Shown here: piece by piece, positions 50,562 through 59,126 of the stretch
Layout of the letters: each line of letters begins with the position of its first letter
Numbering within the stretch: the stretch's first letter is position 1
Origin: Novosphingobium pentaromativorans US6-1
GTDB taxonomy: Bacteria > Pseudomonadota > Alphaproteobacteria > Sphingomonadales > Sphingomonadaceae
DNA length: 64,000 nt
Assembly: GCF_000767465.1 (NCBI RefSeq)
Contig: NZ_CP009291.1
Location: 868,001 to 932,000, forward strand
Reading direction: 5' to 3'
Made by a program: the position numbers and the translations under genes
Notes under the pieces: generated by a model
Databases searched by the model: none
What the model was told of the DNA's origin: nothing
Seen by the model: only the letters and a program-made list of their open reading frames with translations

Positions 50562-50762
50562 ATGTTTGAAAATCTTCAAGACGCCAAGAGCGCCGTAACA
50601 GGATCCGCAAGCGTGCTGCGGGAGCTAATCGACCTCTACGACCGTCACGGTCTCTCCATCGCGGCGGCGCATTTATCGACGGCACTGGATGCCGCGTGCT
50701 CGGAAGCAGGGGTCGATCGGGCCATGCTGAGCGCCCAATTTGTCTCTTCAACGGATGAATAA
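50562..50762 (+). CDS. Small helical hypothetical protein
   Basis: A 66-residue protein: MFENLQDAKSAVTGSASVLR, ELIDLYDRHGLSIAAAHLST, ALDAACSEAGVDRAMLSAQF. The acidic, helical composition and codon use resemble small proteins seen in sphingomonads. No function can be assigned. The start lacks a strong Shine-Dalgarno sequence. It stands alone between the MarR-like gene and a non-coding stretch. Confidence 0.5.
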   Translation: MFENLQDAKSAVTGSASVLRELIDLYDRHGLSIAAAHLSTALDAACSEAGVDRAMLSAQFVSSTDE

Positions 50763-51131
50763 GGCCTTCAACTCCCTCGATTCGCTTTCGGTGCGCGCAA
50801 GAGTGGGATTCGTGGTGGGACACGCACCAAGGGCCTGGCTCTCCGGTCCTGCGTAATTTCAATGCAAAGGGCGAGCAGTCGAGGCGCGTGTGAGCAAGCC
50901 CGGTGTGGGGGGCTAGATGAATTCTGAGAGAACCTCCCGCTGCAGGTCAATCGGGCATGCTACTTCCATGTGCTGCAATCCAACATCGTGTTGCAGTCTT
51001 CTGTTTCTTGACGACCTGATCGAGAAACGACTTCCTGTTCCCGGCGCATGAATTCTTAGGCAGCTAGAGGCGCATCGGGACATCGCAAACAACGGGTCTT
51101 CAAATAGAATTAGTCTCAGTTAAAATATACT
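50763..51131. other. Intergenic region without supported genes
   Basis: About 370 bases. No coding frame of recognisable type. The last 40 bases (AGTTAAAATATACT before the ATG at 51132) are AT-rich and probably include the promoter of the CoiA-like gene. Confidence 0.4.
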
Positions 51132-51923
51132 ATGCTTAACTCGCTGGGATTCGAGATTGGCGGTGAATGCGACGACCCAATGATGGTCGTCGCTCTAGAT
51201 GCCTCTGGTGCTCTGGCTAGGATCGAACAGGTCGCTCGTGGTCTCGCTTGCTGCTGCACATGTGTCAGCTGCAAGGGGCCTCTCATCGCACGACAAGGTG
51301 AGATTAATGCTTGGTCATTCGCCCATGTATCAGGCGGGGATTGTGGCGCCAGAGAGAGCCAAGCGCATCTCTTCGGCAAGCAGATCATCGAGGCGGCCGG
51401 CGGACTGCATTTAGCAAGCCGCAAGAAATGGGGCGCGATTGACTCCGACTTTCAACCTTTGGACGAAATCGTCCTAGAGCAGCGCTTCGGTGATGTCCGT
51501 CCCGATCTTCTATGCAGCTATCGCGGCGCTGAACTCGCTATCGAGATCAAGGTTACGCACGCCTGCACCCCCCGCAAGCTGGCCATCTATCGGTCTGCGG
51601 ACATTTCCGTGCTGGAGATAGATCTGAGCAGTGTCCGGCACAAACGCGACGAAGAGCTGGCCACAGCTGTCCTGAGGACCGCCCCCAGGCATTGGCTTCA
51701 CCGCAGTGGGGGGCGTCTAGTCCCTAGCAAGCCACCCGAAATCGGAAGCTTGAAACAAACATCGACGCGCTTTGCGCGACCGAAGGGTATGAGGGCAGAA
51801 GAATGGCAGAACATGGGAACTCTCGAAAAAGTGGAGGCTGTCTATCCCGCGAGCCGGGAGCGCAAGATGCTCGAATCCAAACATGCGACATGGCACGGAC
51901 GACACGGCAAACGTCATCCCTAA
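51132..51923 (+). CDS. CoiA-like protein (predicted PD-(D/E)XK nuclease fold)
   Basis: A 263-residue protein. The N-terminal half has a Cys pair (CTCVSCKGPLIARQGEINAW) followed by SFAH and an HLFGK segment, as in CoiA-like proteins. The central part VRPDLLCSYRGAELAIEIKV, then THAC, fits the nuclease core (Asp, Glu-x-Lys), followed by VLEIDLS. CoiA family members are linked to competence and to various phage/plasmid loci. It stands alone here. The first ATG is used; no better start is visible. Confidence 0.75.
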   Translation: MLNSLGFEIGGECDDPMMVVALDASGALARIEQVARGLACCCTCVSCKGPLIARQGEINAWSFAHVSGGDCGARESQAHLFGKQIIEAAGGLHLASRKKWGAIDSDFQPLDEIVLEQRFGDVRPDLLCSYRGAELAIEIKVTHACTPRKLAIYRSADISVLEIDLSSVRHKRDEELATAVLRTAPRHWLHRSGGRLVPSKPPEIGSLKQTSTRFARPKGMRAEEWQNMGTLEKVEAVYPASRERKMLESKHATWHGRHGKRHP

Positions 51924-52236
51924 AAGTCATTTGAGCAATTGGATGGGAAGCTCCGCATGGTTGCCGAATTCGGAATAGCCAGTTTGCGGCGGAAATGCCC
52001 GTGTTTCAGTCGTTTGTCATCGCACTCGCGAAATCTGGAGGCCGCCGTTTACATTGACCAAATCGAAGGGCGAAGATCTCGGAGAGCGCTCATCCGATGC
52101 ACATTGCGCGAACGTCTGCAACTCGACGAAACAAGCCTCGCAGCATCGCGGAAACACGTCAACCGACTCCGGGCACCGCCATCAGACGCATGGTGCGGAA
52201 TCTCTCCGTATCCGAAGTCTGGATGCAGAAGTACGA
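51924..52236. other. Convergent intergenic region without supported genes
   Basis: About 310 bases between two converging genes. Small open frames on the plus strand overlap the metalloprotease gene and lack recognisable products. No hairpin terminator is obvious. Confidence 0.4.
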
Positions 52237-53379
52237 TTAGGGCCTGCCGTTCACATCAACAAAAATATCTCGAAACATCTCGTATTCGGTCTGAAGCGGG
52301 CCCCGGCGGCCATTGGGCTTGTCGAACATATCCGGCGGTGAATGCGGATGGGCATGGCACGCTGACCTGAAGTTCTCGTATCGCGCTGCGGCAGACGGAT
52401 AGCCCGGCCCAAAGTCTAGCCCTGCAGTCCAGGCCTCAACCTCGACCCGGCTCCAGACATTGAAGAAAAGTGCGATCACCGACACCGAGACGGCACGGGC
52501 GGCCTCATACTCCGAAGTGTAAACCACATTTGGCGCGTTACCGGCATGTGATATTGCCTCGAACAGGCTTTCGAGGCCGCCTTTGTGCCATTTGCTTTCT
52601 TGCTCGCGGTACCAGAGCCCTGACATCATCATGTCCGCAATCGGCCCCTGACCGGTGACCGGCGGTTCCTCAGCAAAGACTGTTGGCGGAATATATATGT
52701 AGTCGAGAACCCATTTCGCGGCGATCTGGTCGGCCTCTAATTCCATGTTCTCCCTCGATTTGCGGCGACGCAGCGGGTTCCACGACGGGCGGTGGCGCAA
52801 GATATGAGCGAGCTCATGGGCGACGACAAAGCAGGCGAGCGAAATGAGCCTGAGAAAAAAATGCGTTGCGGTTTGGCGGGTGGCGCGCTCGCCCGTGTCC
52901 CGCAGTGTTCTTTCCAGGAAACACTGCCGCAGCCTTTCATCCTCCCGCCAAACCCCAGACTCGTTTCGGACAAAGTTCCTCGCCGAACGGGTGATAAGCT
53001 TCTTGATCTCCTCGTTTGTCAGGGTCGGTCCGTGAACGAGGCTGCCGTCAAAGGCATAGAGTGCCTCATAGGCAGTGTGGAGTTCGGAAATGTCGCGGAT
53101 AAGCGACATCACACTCCGGCGGATGGTGATTGTCCCGCTTTTCAGGTCAGTGTTGGCATAGTATCCGGGCGTATTCTCAAAAACGAGATTGAATGTTTCA
53201 GGGGGTTGGACAGAATTGTCCGCATAACGCGAGGTTGCTACTAGCCTCTCAAGTGCACTGTCGAAGAGCGGCGCGGGGTTCTTGGAAATCGCATCGACGA
53301 ATGCGGGCATGCACGCGACGTCCTCGAAGGCCGCCCGCGCCAGAGCCTCATAGTCTTCACGCGCTTGTGGGCTTGTCAT
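52237..53379 (-). CDS. Zinc metalloprotease-like protein with HExxH motif
   Basis: A 380-residue protein starting MTSPQAREDYEALARAAFED. It has a hydrophobic segment (FFLRLISLACFVV, about 174-186) running straight into HELAH (188-192) and a downstream ENMELEADQIAAKWV, the arrangement of gluzincin-type peptidases (His, His, Glu). No signal peptide. The frame overlaps the upstream membrane-protein gene by 23 bases, so the two are cotranslated. Family unknown to me. ImmA-like, Lit-like or M48-like roles are possible but not demonstrated. Confidence 0.65.
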   Translation of the reverse strand: MTSPQAREDYEALARAAFEDVACMPAFVDAISKNPAPLFDSALERLVATSRYADNSVQPPETFNLVFENTPGYYANTDLKSGTITIRRSVMSLIRDISELHTAYEALYAFDGSLVHGPTLTNEEIKKLITRSARNFVRNESGVWREDERLRQCFLERTLRDTGERATRQTATHFFLRLISLACFVVAHELAHILRHRPSWNPLRRRKSRENMELEADQIAAKWVLDYIYIPPTVFAEEPPVTGQGPIADMMMSGLWYREQESKWHKGGLESLFEAISHAGNAPNVVYTSEYEAARAVSVSVIALFFNVWSRVEVEAWTAGLDFGPGYPSAAARYENFRSACHAHPHSPPDMFDKPNGRRGPLQTEYEMFRDIFVDVNGRP

Positions 53380-53767
53380 CTTCCCGCATTTCCAGCGCGG
53401 CTGCCCGTGCTTTCGCAAGTTCCGCATGGGCAACGCGAAGCGCCTCCTGCGCCGCGGACAGAGTCTGGTCGGCTGTGTTCTTGCCATCAATGTAAATGTT
53501 GATGTGGCTGGCCGAATTCTTTTCCGTCAGCCAAACACCTACCAACCCGCCCGCGAGGAGTTCACCCGTCGTCCGGGTCAAACCCGCAAGTTCGGTGTGC
53601 TCATTGCGCGAAAGAAACCACCACAACAGGGCAAGCCCAATTATAGCTAAAATGGCTATTATGATCCGGCCATTTTGGGCGACAAACTTGCCCTCTGGCT
53701 GCCTCTGGCCTGGAACAGGGGTGAACCCCATGGCTTCCTGTTTCTTGAAAAACAGCACGGTTTCCAC
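53357..53767 (-). CDS. Small two-helix membrane protein paired with the metalloprotease
   Basis: A 136-residue protein with two predicted membrane segments (GRIIIAILAIIGLALLWWFL about 33-52, TTGELLAGGLVGVWL about 66-80) and a C-terminal helical tail (SAAQEALRVAHAELAKARAA). It starts at GTG 53767 or, more conservatively, at ATG 53731 (MGFTPVPGQ) with AGGAAG before it. The stop lies inside the protease gene. The tail may be a cytoplasmic coiled coil that binds the protease (inference). Confidence 0.6.
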   Translation of the reverse strand: METVLFFKKQEAMGFTPVPGQRQPEGKFVAQNGRIIIAILAIIGLALLWWFLSRNEHTELAGLTRTTGELLAGGLVGVWLTEKNSASHINIYIDGKNTADQTLSAAQEALRVAHAELAKARAAALEMREDDKPTSA

Positions 53768-53867
53768 CTTTCCGCACAGTCACATTCACCTAACCTACAC
53801 TGGACTTAGCGAAGACTCACGCGCTTTCCGTATTGAACCGCGCCGGGTTTGCAGGAGCCTACAACTC

Positions 53868-54041
53868 GTGAGAAGGATCGACATCACGAGAAAGACGGCG
53901 AACGAGTCTTCTCTTCAAGTGCGCGAGCGGGTCGTGCGGATGGTCTTCGACAACGACAGTCAGCATGGCCCAACCTCGCAGGCGATCATGTCGATCTCGG
54001 CGAAGATTGGCGGTGCGGATAGGGATATGAACCGCCGCTAG
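53868..54041 (+). pseudogene. IS3-family OrfA remnant
   Basis: The frame reads RRIDITRKTANESSLQVRER, VVRMVFDNDSQHGPTSQAIM, SISAKIGGADRDMNRR and a stop. It corresponds to the N-terminus of an IS3 OrfA of the 'MTRKTxxEYSPEVRxRAVRMV' type. The helix-turn-helix is degraded and the rest absent. It marks an old insertion at the edge of the prophage. Confidence 0.65.
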
Positions 54042-54134
54042 TGCGAGTCGGCATCCAAGACCTGCCCTTCCGCAACCGGCCAACTTCAGCCATTGGCAGT
54101 GATGCATCGACAAGATGTACCACTGCCCCCGGTC

Positions 54135-54947
54135 TCAGCCGGTGATGATCACCTCGCCCACGGCCTTGGCCTTGTCGCTGCCACCCACCGTGTAAGTCAG
54201 CCGCTCTTCGCGGAACTCGAACCCTTCGAAAATCCGCCGCACCTCGGGGTGATCATTGAGCGACAGGACGAACCGCCCCCGGATCCCGCGCAGCTGCTCG
54301 GCCATAAGCTCGAACTGGCCTCGGTCGAACAGATCGCGGCCATAGTCGCCCTCACAGCCGAAGTAGGGCGGGTCAAGGTAGAACAGCGTGCCCGGCCGAT
54401 CGTAGCGCGCGATGAAATCCGACCAGGGCAGCCGCTCAATCACGACGCCGGCCAGGCGCTCATGCACTGCCTCGATCATCGGCCCCAGCTTCGTCACGTC
54501 GAAGCGGGCCGGCGTCGACGGATCCACGCCGAAGCCGCGCCCCCTGACCTTCCCGCCGAACGCCAAGCGCTGGAGGTAGAGGAACCGCGCCGATCGCTGC
54601 AGGTCGGTGAGCGAGCTGGGCTCCAGCGCCAGCAGCTTCTCGAACCCGGCCCGGCTCGTCACCTGCCAGCGAAGCATGTCCAGGAAGGCGAGGTAGTGGT
54701 GCTGGATCACGCGGAAGAAAGTGGCGACGTCTTCCGACCAGTCGTTGATCACTTCCGCCTTGGGCCGCTGGTCGCGGCGCAGGAACACGCCGCCCATGCC
54801 GACGAAGGCCTCGGCATACGTGCGATGCTCGATCGAGTTGATCAGCGCGACCAGGCGCTTGGCCAGCTGCCGCTTGCCGCCGATGTACGGCGCCAGCGGC
54901 CTCACCGGCTCGACCGGATCGAGGATGGATTGGGGATTCGACAGCAT
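54135..54947 (-). CDS. D12-class DNA adenine N6-methyltransferase (Dam type), phage-associated
   Basis: A 270-residue methyltransferase: the SAM-binding segment PYIGGKRQLAKRL, YAEAFVGMGGVFLRRDQRPK, EVINDWSEDVATFFRVIQHH and the catalytic motif IV FYLDPPYFGCEGDY. It methylates adenine in a short DNA target, probably to protect phage DNA or to affect packaging. It lies downstream of the portal gene in the same direction, separated by about 145 bases with a GC-rich hairpin (CCCGCCGATTCGGCAGGCGGG, 54970-54991). Confidence 0.88.
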   Translation of the reverse strand: MLSNPQSILDPVEPVRPLAPYIGGKRQLAKRLVALINSIEHRTYAEAFVGMGGVFLRRDQRPKAEVINDWSEDVATFFRVIQHHYLAFLDMLRWQVTSRAGFEKLLALEPSSLTDLQRSARFLYLQRLAFGGKVRGRGFGVDPSTPARFDVTKLGPMIEAVHERLAGVVIERLPWSDFIARYDRPGTLFYLDPPYFGCEGDYGRDLFDRGQFELMAEQLRGIRGRFVLSLNDHPEVRRIFEGFEFREERLTYTVGGSDKAKAVGEVIITG

Positions 54948-55093
54948 CGCCTTTGTTTCCTATTTGTTCTCCCGCCGATTCGGCAGGCGGGATGGTCCCG
55001 AGGCGGGACCGATCAGGATCATGACGAGCGTGCTTCGTCGGACTTGGGGCGTTGGCGCGCCCCGGTCCCCCGCCTATCGACGGGGCAATTTCA

Positions 55094-56134
55094 TCAGCTG
55101 GCAGGCAACTGCATCGCGATGGCCGGTCTCTCGAACCTCACGGCCTCCACGCCCAGCCAGTCGTTCACCTCGCGCATGCGCTGCTGGATCGGCATGATCT
55201 CCATCTCGTAGAAGACGGCCGCCGCATCGGTGACATTGCCGAAACCGCCGGTGTTCTTGGGCACGATGCCGAGCAGCTGGGGCGGCACGCGGTGCGCGGC
55301 GAGCAGGTCCTGCGCGGTCACGTCCTTGATGTTGAGGAACTCGTCCTTGGCGCCCACCTCGGCGATCGGGATCACCTTCACGCCGTTCTCCTTGCCCTTC
55401 GGGATATGCAGGTAGAGGTTGCGGAAGTTGCCCGGCCCCTTGGCATCGCGCATCGCCTTGCGGATCATGTCGCTGTCGACGTTCCCCAGCCCTTCCTCCG
55501 AGATATAGAGGATGAAGCCCGCATGGCTGCCGTTGAGGTAGTAGCGGCGGCGGAACAGGGTCGCGCTCTCGTTGAGCAAGCCCGACTGCAGCGCCGAGAG
55601 ATACTCGGGCATGCCGTAGATCTCCTGCATCGGATCCGGCTCGAGCAGGTGATGTACGCGCCCCGGCGCGAACTCTTTCGCATCGGAGATCGACCAGGTG
55701 CGCGGCACCCAGAAATACTGCTCCGGCTTGAGCCCTGCGCGCATGTAGGCGGCGGGCAGCGGCGTCACGGCCAGCGCCTTGCCGGAAATGCTGTCGAGCC
55801 GCTCGAGATAGGCATTGCCCATGATCAGCCAGTCGAGCGCCCAGCGCGCGAAGTCCGACCGGCTGAAGATCTTGCCGGGCACGAAGCTCGCCGCGAGCAG
55901 GTTGCGTTTGAACAGGATCGCGCTCTGGTGGTGCGGCGCCATGCGATAGGCCCGGCCAAGCCCTGCCTGCGAGATCGGCGGTTCGTACCACTTGCCGTTG
56001 TGAGCCACCTCGAACAGGTCGAAGATCTCGCGCCGGTCGATCACGCTTTCCGGATCGCCGAAGGTGAAGGCCTGCGCCGAGGGGACGGCCCCGCTGTCGT
56101 TCGCCGCCATCGGCAACGTCGTCTGCTCGGTCAT
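55094..56134 (-). CDS. Phage portal protein (P2 gpQ-like)
   Basis: A 346-residue portal protein starting MTEQTTLPMAANDSGAVPSA, with FTFGDPESVIDRREIFDLFE, YEPPISQAGLGRAYRMAPHH, FWVPRTWSISDAKEFAPGRV, HHLLEPDPMQEIYGMPEYLS and FLNIKDVTAQDLLAAHRVPP. The portal is the DNA entry ring of the head. The ATG at 56134 is one base beyond the terminase stop, so the long upstream extension of the frame is not used. Expected partner of the terminase at 56136. Confidence 0.92.
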   Translation of the reverse strand: MTEQTTLPMAANDSGAVPSAQAFTFGDPESVIDRREIFDLFEVAHNGKWYEPPISQAGLGRAYRMAPHHQSAILFKRNLLAASFVPGKIFSRSDFARWALDWLIMGNAYLERLDSISGKALAVTPLPAAYMRAGLKPEQYFWVPRTWSISDAKEFAPGRVHHLLEPDPMQEIYGMPEYLSALQSGLLNESATLFRRRYYLNGSHAGFILYISEEGLGNVDSDMIRKAMRDAKGPGNFRNLYLHIPKGKENGVKVIPIAEVGAKDEFLNIKDVTAQDLLAAHRVPPQLLGIVPKNTGGFGNVTDAAAVFYEMEIMPIQQRMREVNDWLGVEAVRFERPAIAMQLPAS

Positions 56135-56135
56135 T

Positions 56136-58004
56136 TCAGGAAATCTCCACGGTAGAACCCCCGCCGACAGGTTCGGTGATGTCGAGCGGTTCGAAGAACA
56201 GGGCGTGCATGATCGCCCAGGCAAGGTCGGCATGGCCTACGCCGCCGGCACGGCTCGCCACGTATGTCACTTGCGTGCCGCCCTTGGTGATCTCGGGCCG
56301 GATCGCCATGAAGGCCTGCATCACGTCCAGCCACCCGGCGTCGAACTCGAGGCGGCCGGTGCTGATGACGTTCTTCGCCTTCAGCACCATGCTCGTCTTG
56401 GTCTGGACCGAGTAGGTGATCGCCTGCGCCATCGGGAACCACTTGGACACGAGCTGGTGAACGGCCTTGCCTGCCCCGGTCGTATCGATGCCGATGCGCG
56501 TGACGTTGTACTTGGCGGCCATTTCGCGAATCGCGTCGGCCTGCCCCTGAAAGTCCCTGCCCTTCAGGCGTTTCTTTTCCAGAACGCGGAATTTGGCCCC
56601 AGGCCTGGTAGGCGCGGCGACGGCGACCAGCGCGGCGTCGTCACCCGTCCCGCTCTCACTGGCGTTGGGATCGTAGCCGATCCACACCTCGCCCGCGTAG
56701 GGCCGCAGGGCATAGGGCTGGTAGTCCTTCCACACGTCCCAGCTGTCGACCATGCAGCGGCGCATGATCTGGAACGGGAACATCGACTGGCTGTCGTCCA
56801 GGAAAATGCAGCGAAACAGGTTGTCGAATTCGTCGAGCGCGTACTCGAGCTGCAGCTCCTCCACGTCGACCAGGTTGAAGCCCCCGGCGATCGCGTCGAA
56901 GACGGTGACGATCTGGCGCCAGATCCCGTCCGTGCCCAGCACCCCGTCCTTCAGCGCATCGTGCCCGATGTCGATCTTGATCCGGTCGGCCTTGGCGCGG
57001 CGGCGGTTGAAACGCTCGCCCGTCCACATCGGGTAGGCCTCGTGCGCCAGCGTCGAGGGCGTCGAGAACAGCGTGCGCGTGTACTGCTTCTGCGTCGCCA
57101 TGGCGCTGGCGACCTTGAACAGCTCCTCGAAGCCGTAGATCCAGAAGCACTCGTCGATGATGACGTCGCCGTGATAGCCCTGCGCCGTGCGGTAGTTGGT
57201 ACCGAGGAAGTACAGCTCCACCGGCTCGAGGCCTTCGCCCTCCTCGCCCTCGCCGCGCTGGATCACGATGGGATCGCCCTTCAGCGTGATCCCGCAAACC
57301 TTCTGCACCCACTGGACGATGTAATTGCGGAAGATGTTCGCCTGAGCGCGGCTTGCCGAAATGAAGATCTGGTTCTTGCCGGTTTCCAACGCGACCAGCA
57401 GACGCTCGCGGGCGAAGTACCAGGTCGCGCCGATCTGGCGCGATTTCAGGATCATGCGCGTGCGCAGGCTGGTGGTGTCCAGCCAGACCGACTGGTGCCC
57501 GAACAGCGAGCTGCGCATGTCCTCGCGCAGCTTCCCAGCCATCTCGGACGTAATCAGGTTCTTGGTCTTCTCCTTCTTGGCGTTGGTCGCCTTCGCCCCG
57601 TTCGCCCGGTCGGGATTGAGGTCCGCCTCGTTGCCGCCATCGACGTACCTGGCGACCCGCGCGAGCCGCTCGAACTGGCGGCCGAGCAGGTCGATCTCCT
57701 TGAAATCGCCGCCGGTCTTCCTGTCCTTGGCCATCAGCTGCAGGTAGCGCTCGAGCGTGCCCTCCTCGGCGCGCATGATCGCGGGCGCAACGTCCCACTT
57801 GTGCCGGGTCTTCCAGCTCGAAACCGTCGAATAGGGCAGGTCCAGCTCTTCGGCGATCTGGCTGACCGTCCAGCCCCGCCAGTAGAGCGATCGCGCCTTC
57901 GTGCGCTGCGCGACGATCGCGGGCACGCGCGCCTCATCGCCGCCGCCGCCGTCATCGGCAGCGCCGTCCTCGTCCTCGGTGTCGATCTCGGCCGCCAGCG
58001 TCAT
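56136..58004 (-). CDS. Phage terminase, large ATPase subunit (P2 gpP-like)
   Basis: A 622-residue packaging ATPase: N-terminal helix-turn-helix (YWRGWTVSQIAEELDLPYST), Walker A-like KSRQIGATWYFARERLLVAL, Walker B DVIIDECFWIYGFEELF, and a nuclease domain with WIGYDPNASESGTGDDAALV and IGIDTTGAGKAVHQLV. The ATG at 58004 is chosen over the GTG at 58013. It drives DNA into the procapsid. Divergent from the scaffold gene across a 190-base region that must hold two promoters. Confidence 0.92.
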   Translation of the reverse strand: MTLAAEIDTEDEDGAADDGGGGDEARVPAIVAQRTKARSLYWRGWTVSQIAEELDLPYSTVSSWKTRHKWDVAPAIMRAEEGTLERYLQLMAKDRKTGGDFKEIDLLGRQFERLARVARYVDGGNEADLNPDRANGAKATNAKKEKTKNLITSEMAGKLREDMRSSLFGHQSVWLDTTSLRTRMILKSRQIGATWYFARERLLVALETGKNQIFISASRAQANIFRNYIVQWVQKVCGITLKGDPIVIQRGEGEEGEGLEPVELYFLGTNYRTAQGYHGDVIIDECFWIYGFEELFKVASAMATQKQYTRTLFSTPSTLAHEAYPMWTGERFNRRRAKADRIKIDIGHDALKDGVLGTDGIWRQIVTVFDAIAGGFNLVDVEELQLEYALDEFDNLFRCIFLDDSQSMFPFQIMRRCMVDSWDVWKDYQPYALRPYAGEVWIGYDPNASESGTGDDAALVAVAAPTRPGAKFRVLEKKRLKGRDFQGQADAIREMAAKYNVTRIGIDTTGAGKAVHQLVSKWFPMAQAITYSVQTKTSMVLKAKNVISTGRLEFDAGWLDVMQAFMAIRPEITKGGTQVTYVASRAGGVGHADLAWAIMHALFFEPLDITEPVGGGSTVEIS

Positions 58005-58192
58005 GAGTGCCACGCTATGGGCGAAGCGCCGCCCCGGCTAAGGGCTGCGGTTGTAGGCCCTGCCCTTCACAACGCGCCCGCGTTGCGAAGAAGCCGCGGT
58101 ACCTGTCCTTTGGCGTTCATCAAGTCGGTGCGTTCCCGCCAGGCGCAAGATCCGACCCGCACGACGACAGACCCAAGGACCGGAGCTTACCA

Positions 58193-59071
58193 ATGGCGAA
58201 GACGCGATTTTTCCGAGTGGCCCTCGAAGGTGCCACCACCGATGGGCGCCAGATCGAGCGCCAGTGGCTGCTCGATGCCGAGGAGACTTACGACCCGCAG
58301 ACCTACACCGCGCGGGTCAACATGGAGCACATTCGCGGCTTCAGCCCCGAAGCGCCGTTCAACGGCTACGGCAGCATCGTCGCGCTCAAGACCGAGGAAG
58401 TGACCGTCAAGCTCGGCGGCAAGGATGAAAAACGCCTCGCCCTCTTCGCCCAGATCGATGCCAACGACCAGCTCGTAGCAATCAACCGCAAGGGCCAGAA
58501 GCTGTTCTCCTCGATCGAGATCGCCCCCGAATTCGCGGGCACCGGCAAGGCCTATCTCGTCGGTCTCGCCGTCACCGACAGCCCGGCCTCGCTGGGCACC
58601 GAAATGCTTCAGTTCGCGGCCAAGCAGGGCGAGAATTCCCCGCTCGCCCACCGCAAGCAGGACAAGGCCAATCTCTTCACCGCCGCCGAGGAAGTCTCGA
58701 TCGAGATCGAGGAAGGGGGTCCGGTCAACCCCGACCCGACCGGCATCTTCGCCTCGATCAAGGGCATGCTCGACAAGATGACCGGCCAGGGCGGCGGCCA
58801 GCAGGAACAGAAACACTCGCAGGAACAGCGGCAGGACGATCCGGCCCCGCCGCAGGCGGACGGCAACGCCATGGCCGCCTTCGGCGTCATGATCGGCCAG
58901 CTCTCCACCGCCGTGCAGGCTTCGACCAAGGCAACCGGCGAGCAGATCGCCAAGCTCACCGCCGACCTCGCCGCGCTGAACACCAAGGTCGAGGGCGCCC
59001 CCGCCGGCACCTTCACCAAGCGAGATCCGGCAACCGGCGGCGGCGAGAACGCCGTACGCACCGACTGCTGA
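58193..59071 (+). CDS. Phage capsid scaffolding protein/protease (P2 gpO-like)
   Basis: A 292-residue protein starting MAKTRFFRVALEGATTDGRQ. The N-terminal serine protease landmarks of gpO are present: Asp in DAEETYDPQTY, His in NMEHIRGFSP, Ser in KLFSSIEIAPE. The C-terminal half is the Gln- and Ala-rich scaffolding helix (GQGGGQQEQKHSQEQRQDDP). It shapes the procapsid and then cleaves itself and the capsid. It starts the rightward late operon. Confidence 0.92.
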   Translation: MAKTRFFRVALEGATTDGRQIERQWLLDAEETYDPQTYTARVNMEHIRGFSPEAPFNGYGSIVALKTEEVTVKLGGKDEKRLALFAQIDANDQLVAINRKGQKLFSSIEIAPEFAGTGKAYLVGLAVTDSPASLGTEMLQFAAKQGENSPLAHRKQDKANLFTAAEEVSIEIEEGGPVNPDPTGIFASIKGMLDKMTGQGGGQQEQKHSQEQRQDDPAPPQADGNAMAAFGVMIGQLSTAVQASTKATGEQIAKLTADLAALNTKVEGAPAGTFTKRDPATGGGENAVRTDC

Positions 59072-59126
59072 TCCACCCACCCATCGCCCGCGCATCCCAG
59101 CCCTCCCACCTTTCGAGGACCAAATC

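Noticed and set aside
51939..52370. Two plus-strand open frames between the CoiA-like and metalloprotease genes
   Set aside because: No recognisable composition, no ribosome site, and partial overlap with the metalloprotease gene on the other strand.
54093..58403. Very long plus-strand frames (up to 779 codons) opposite the methylase, portal and terminase genes
   Set aside because: All are antisense to clear phage genes and consist of His/Arg/Leu-rich shadow sequence.
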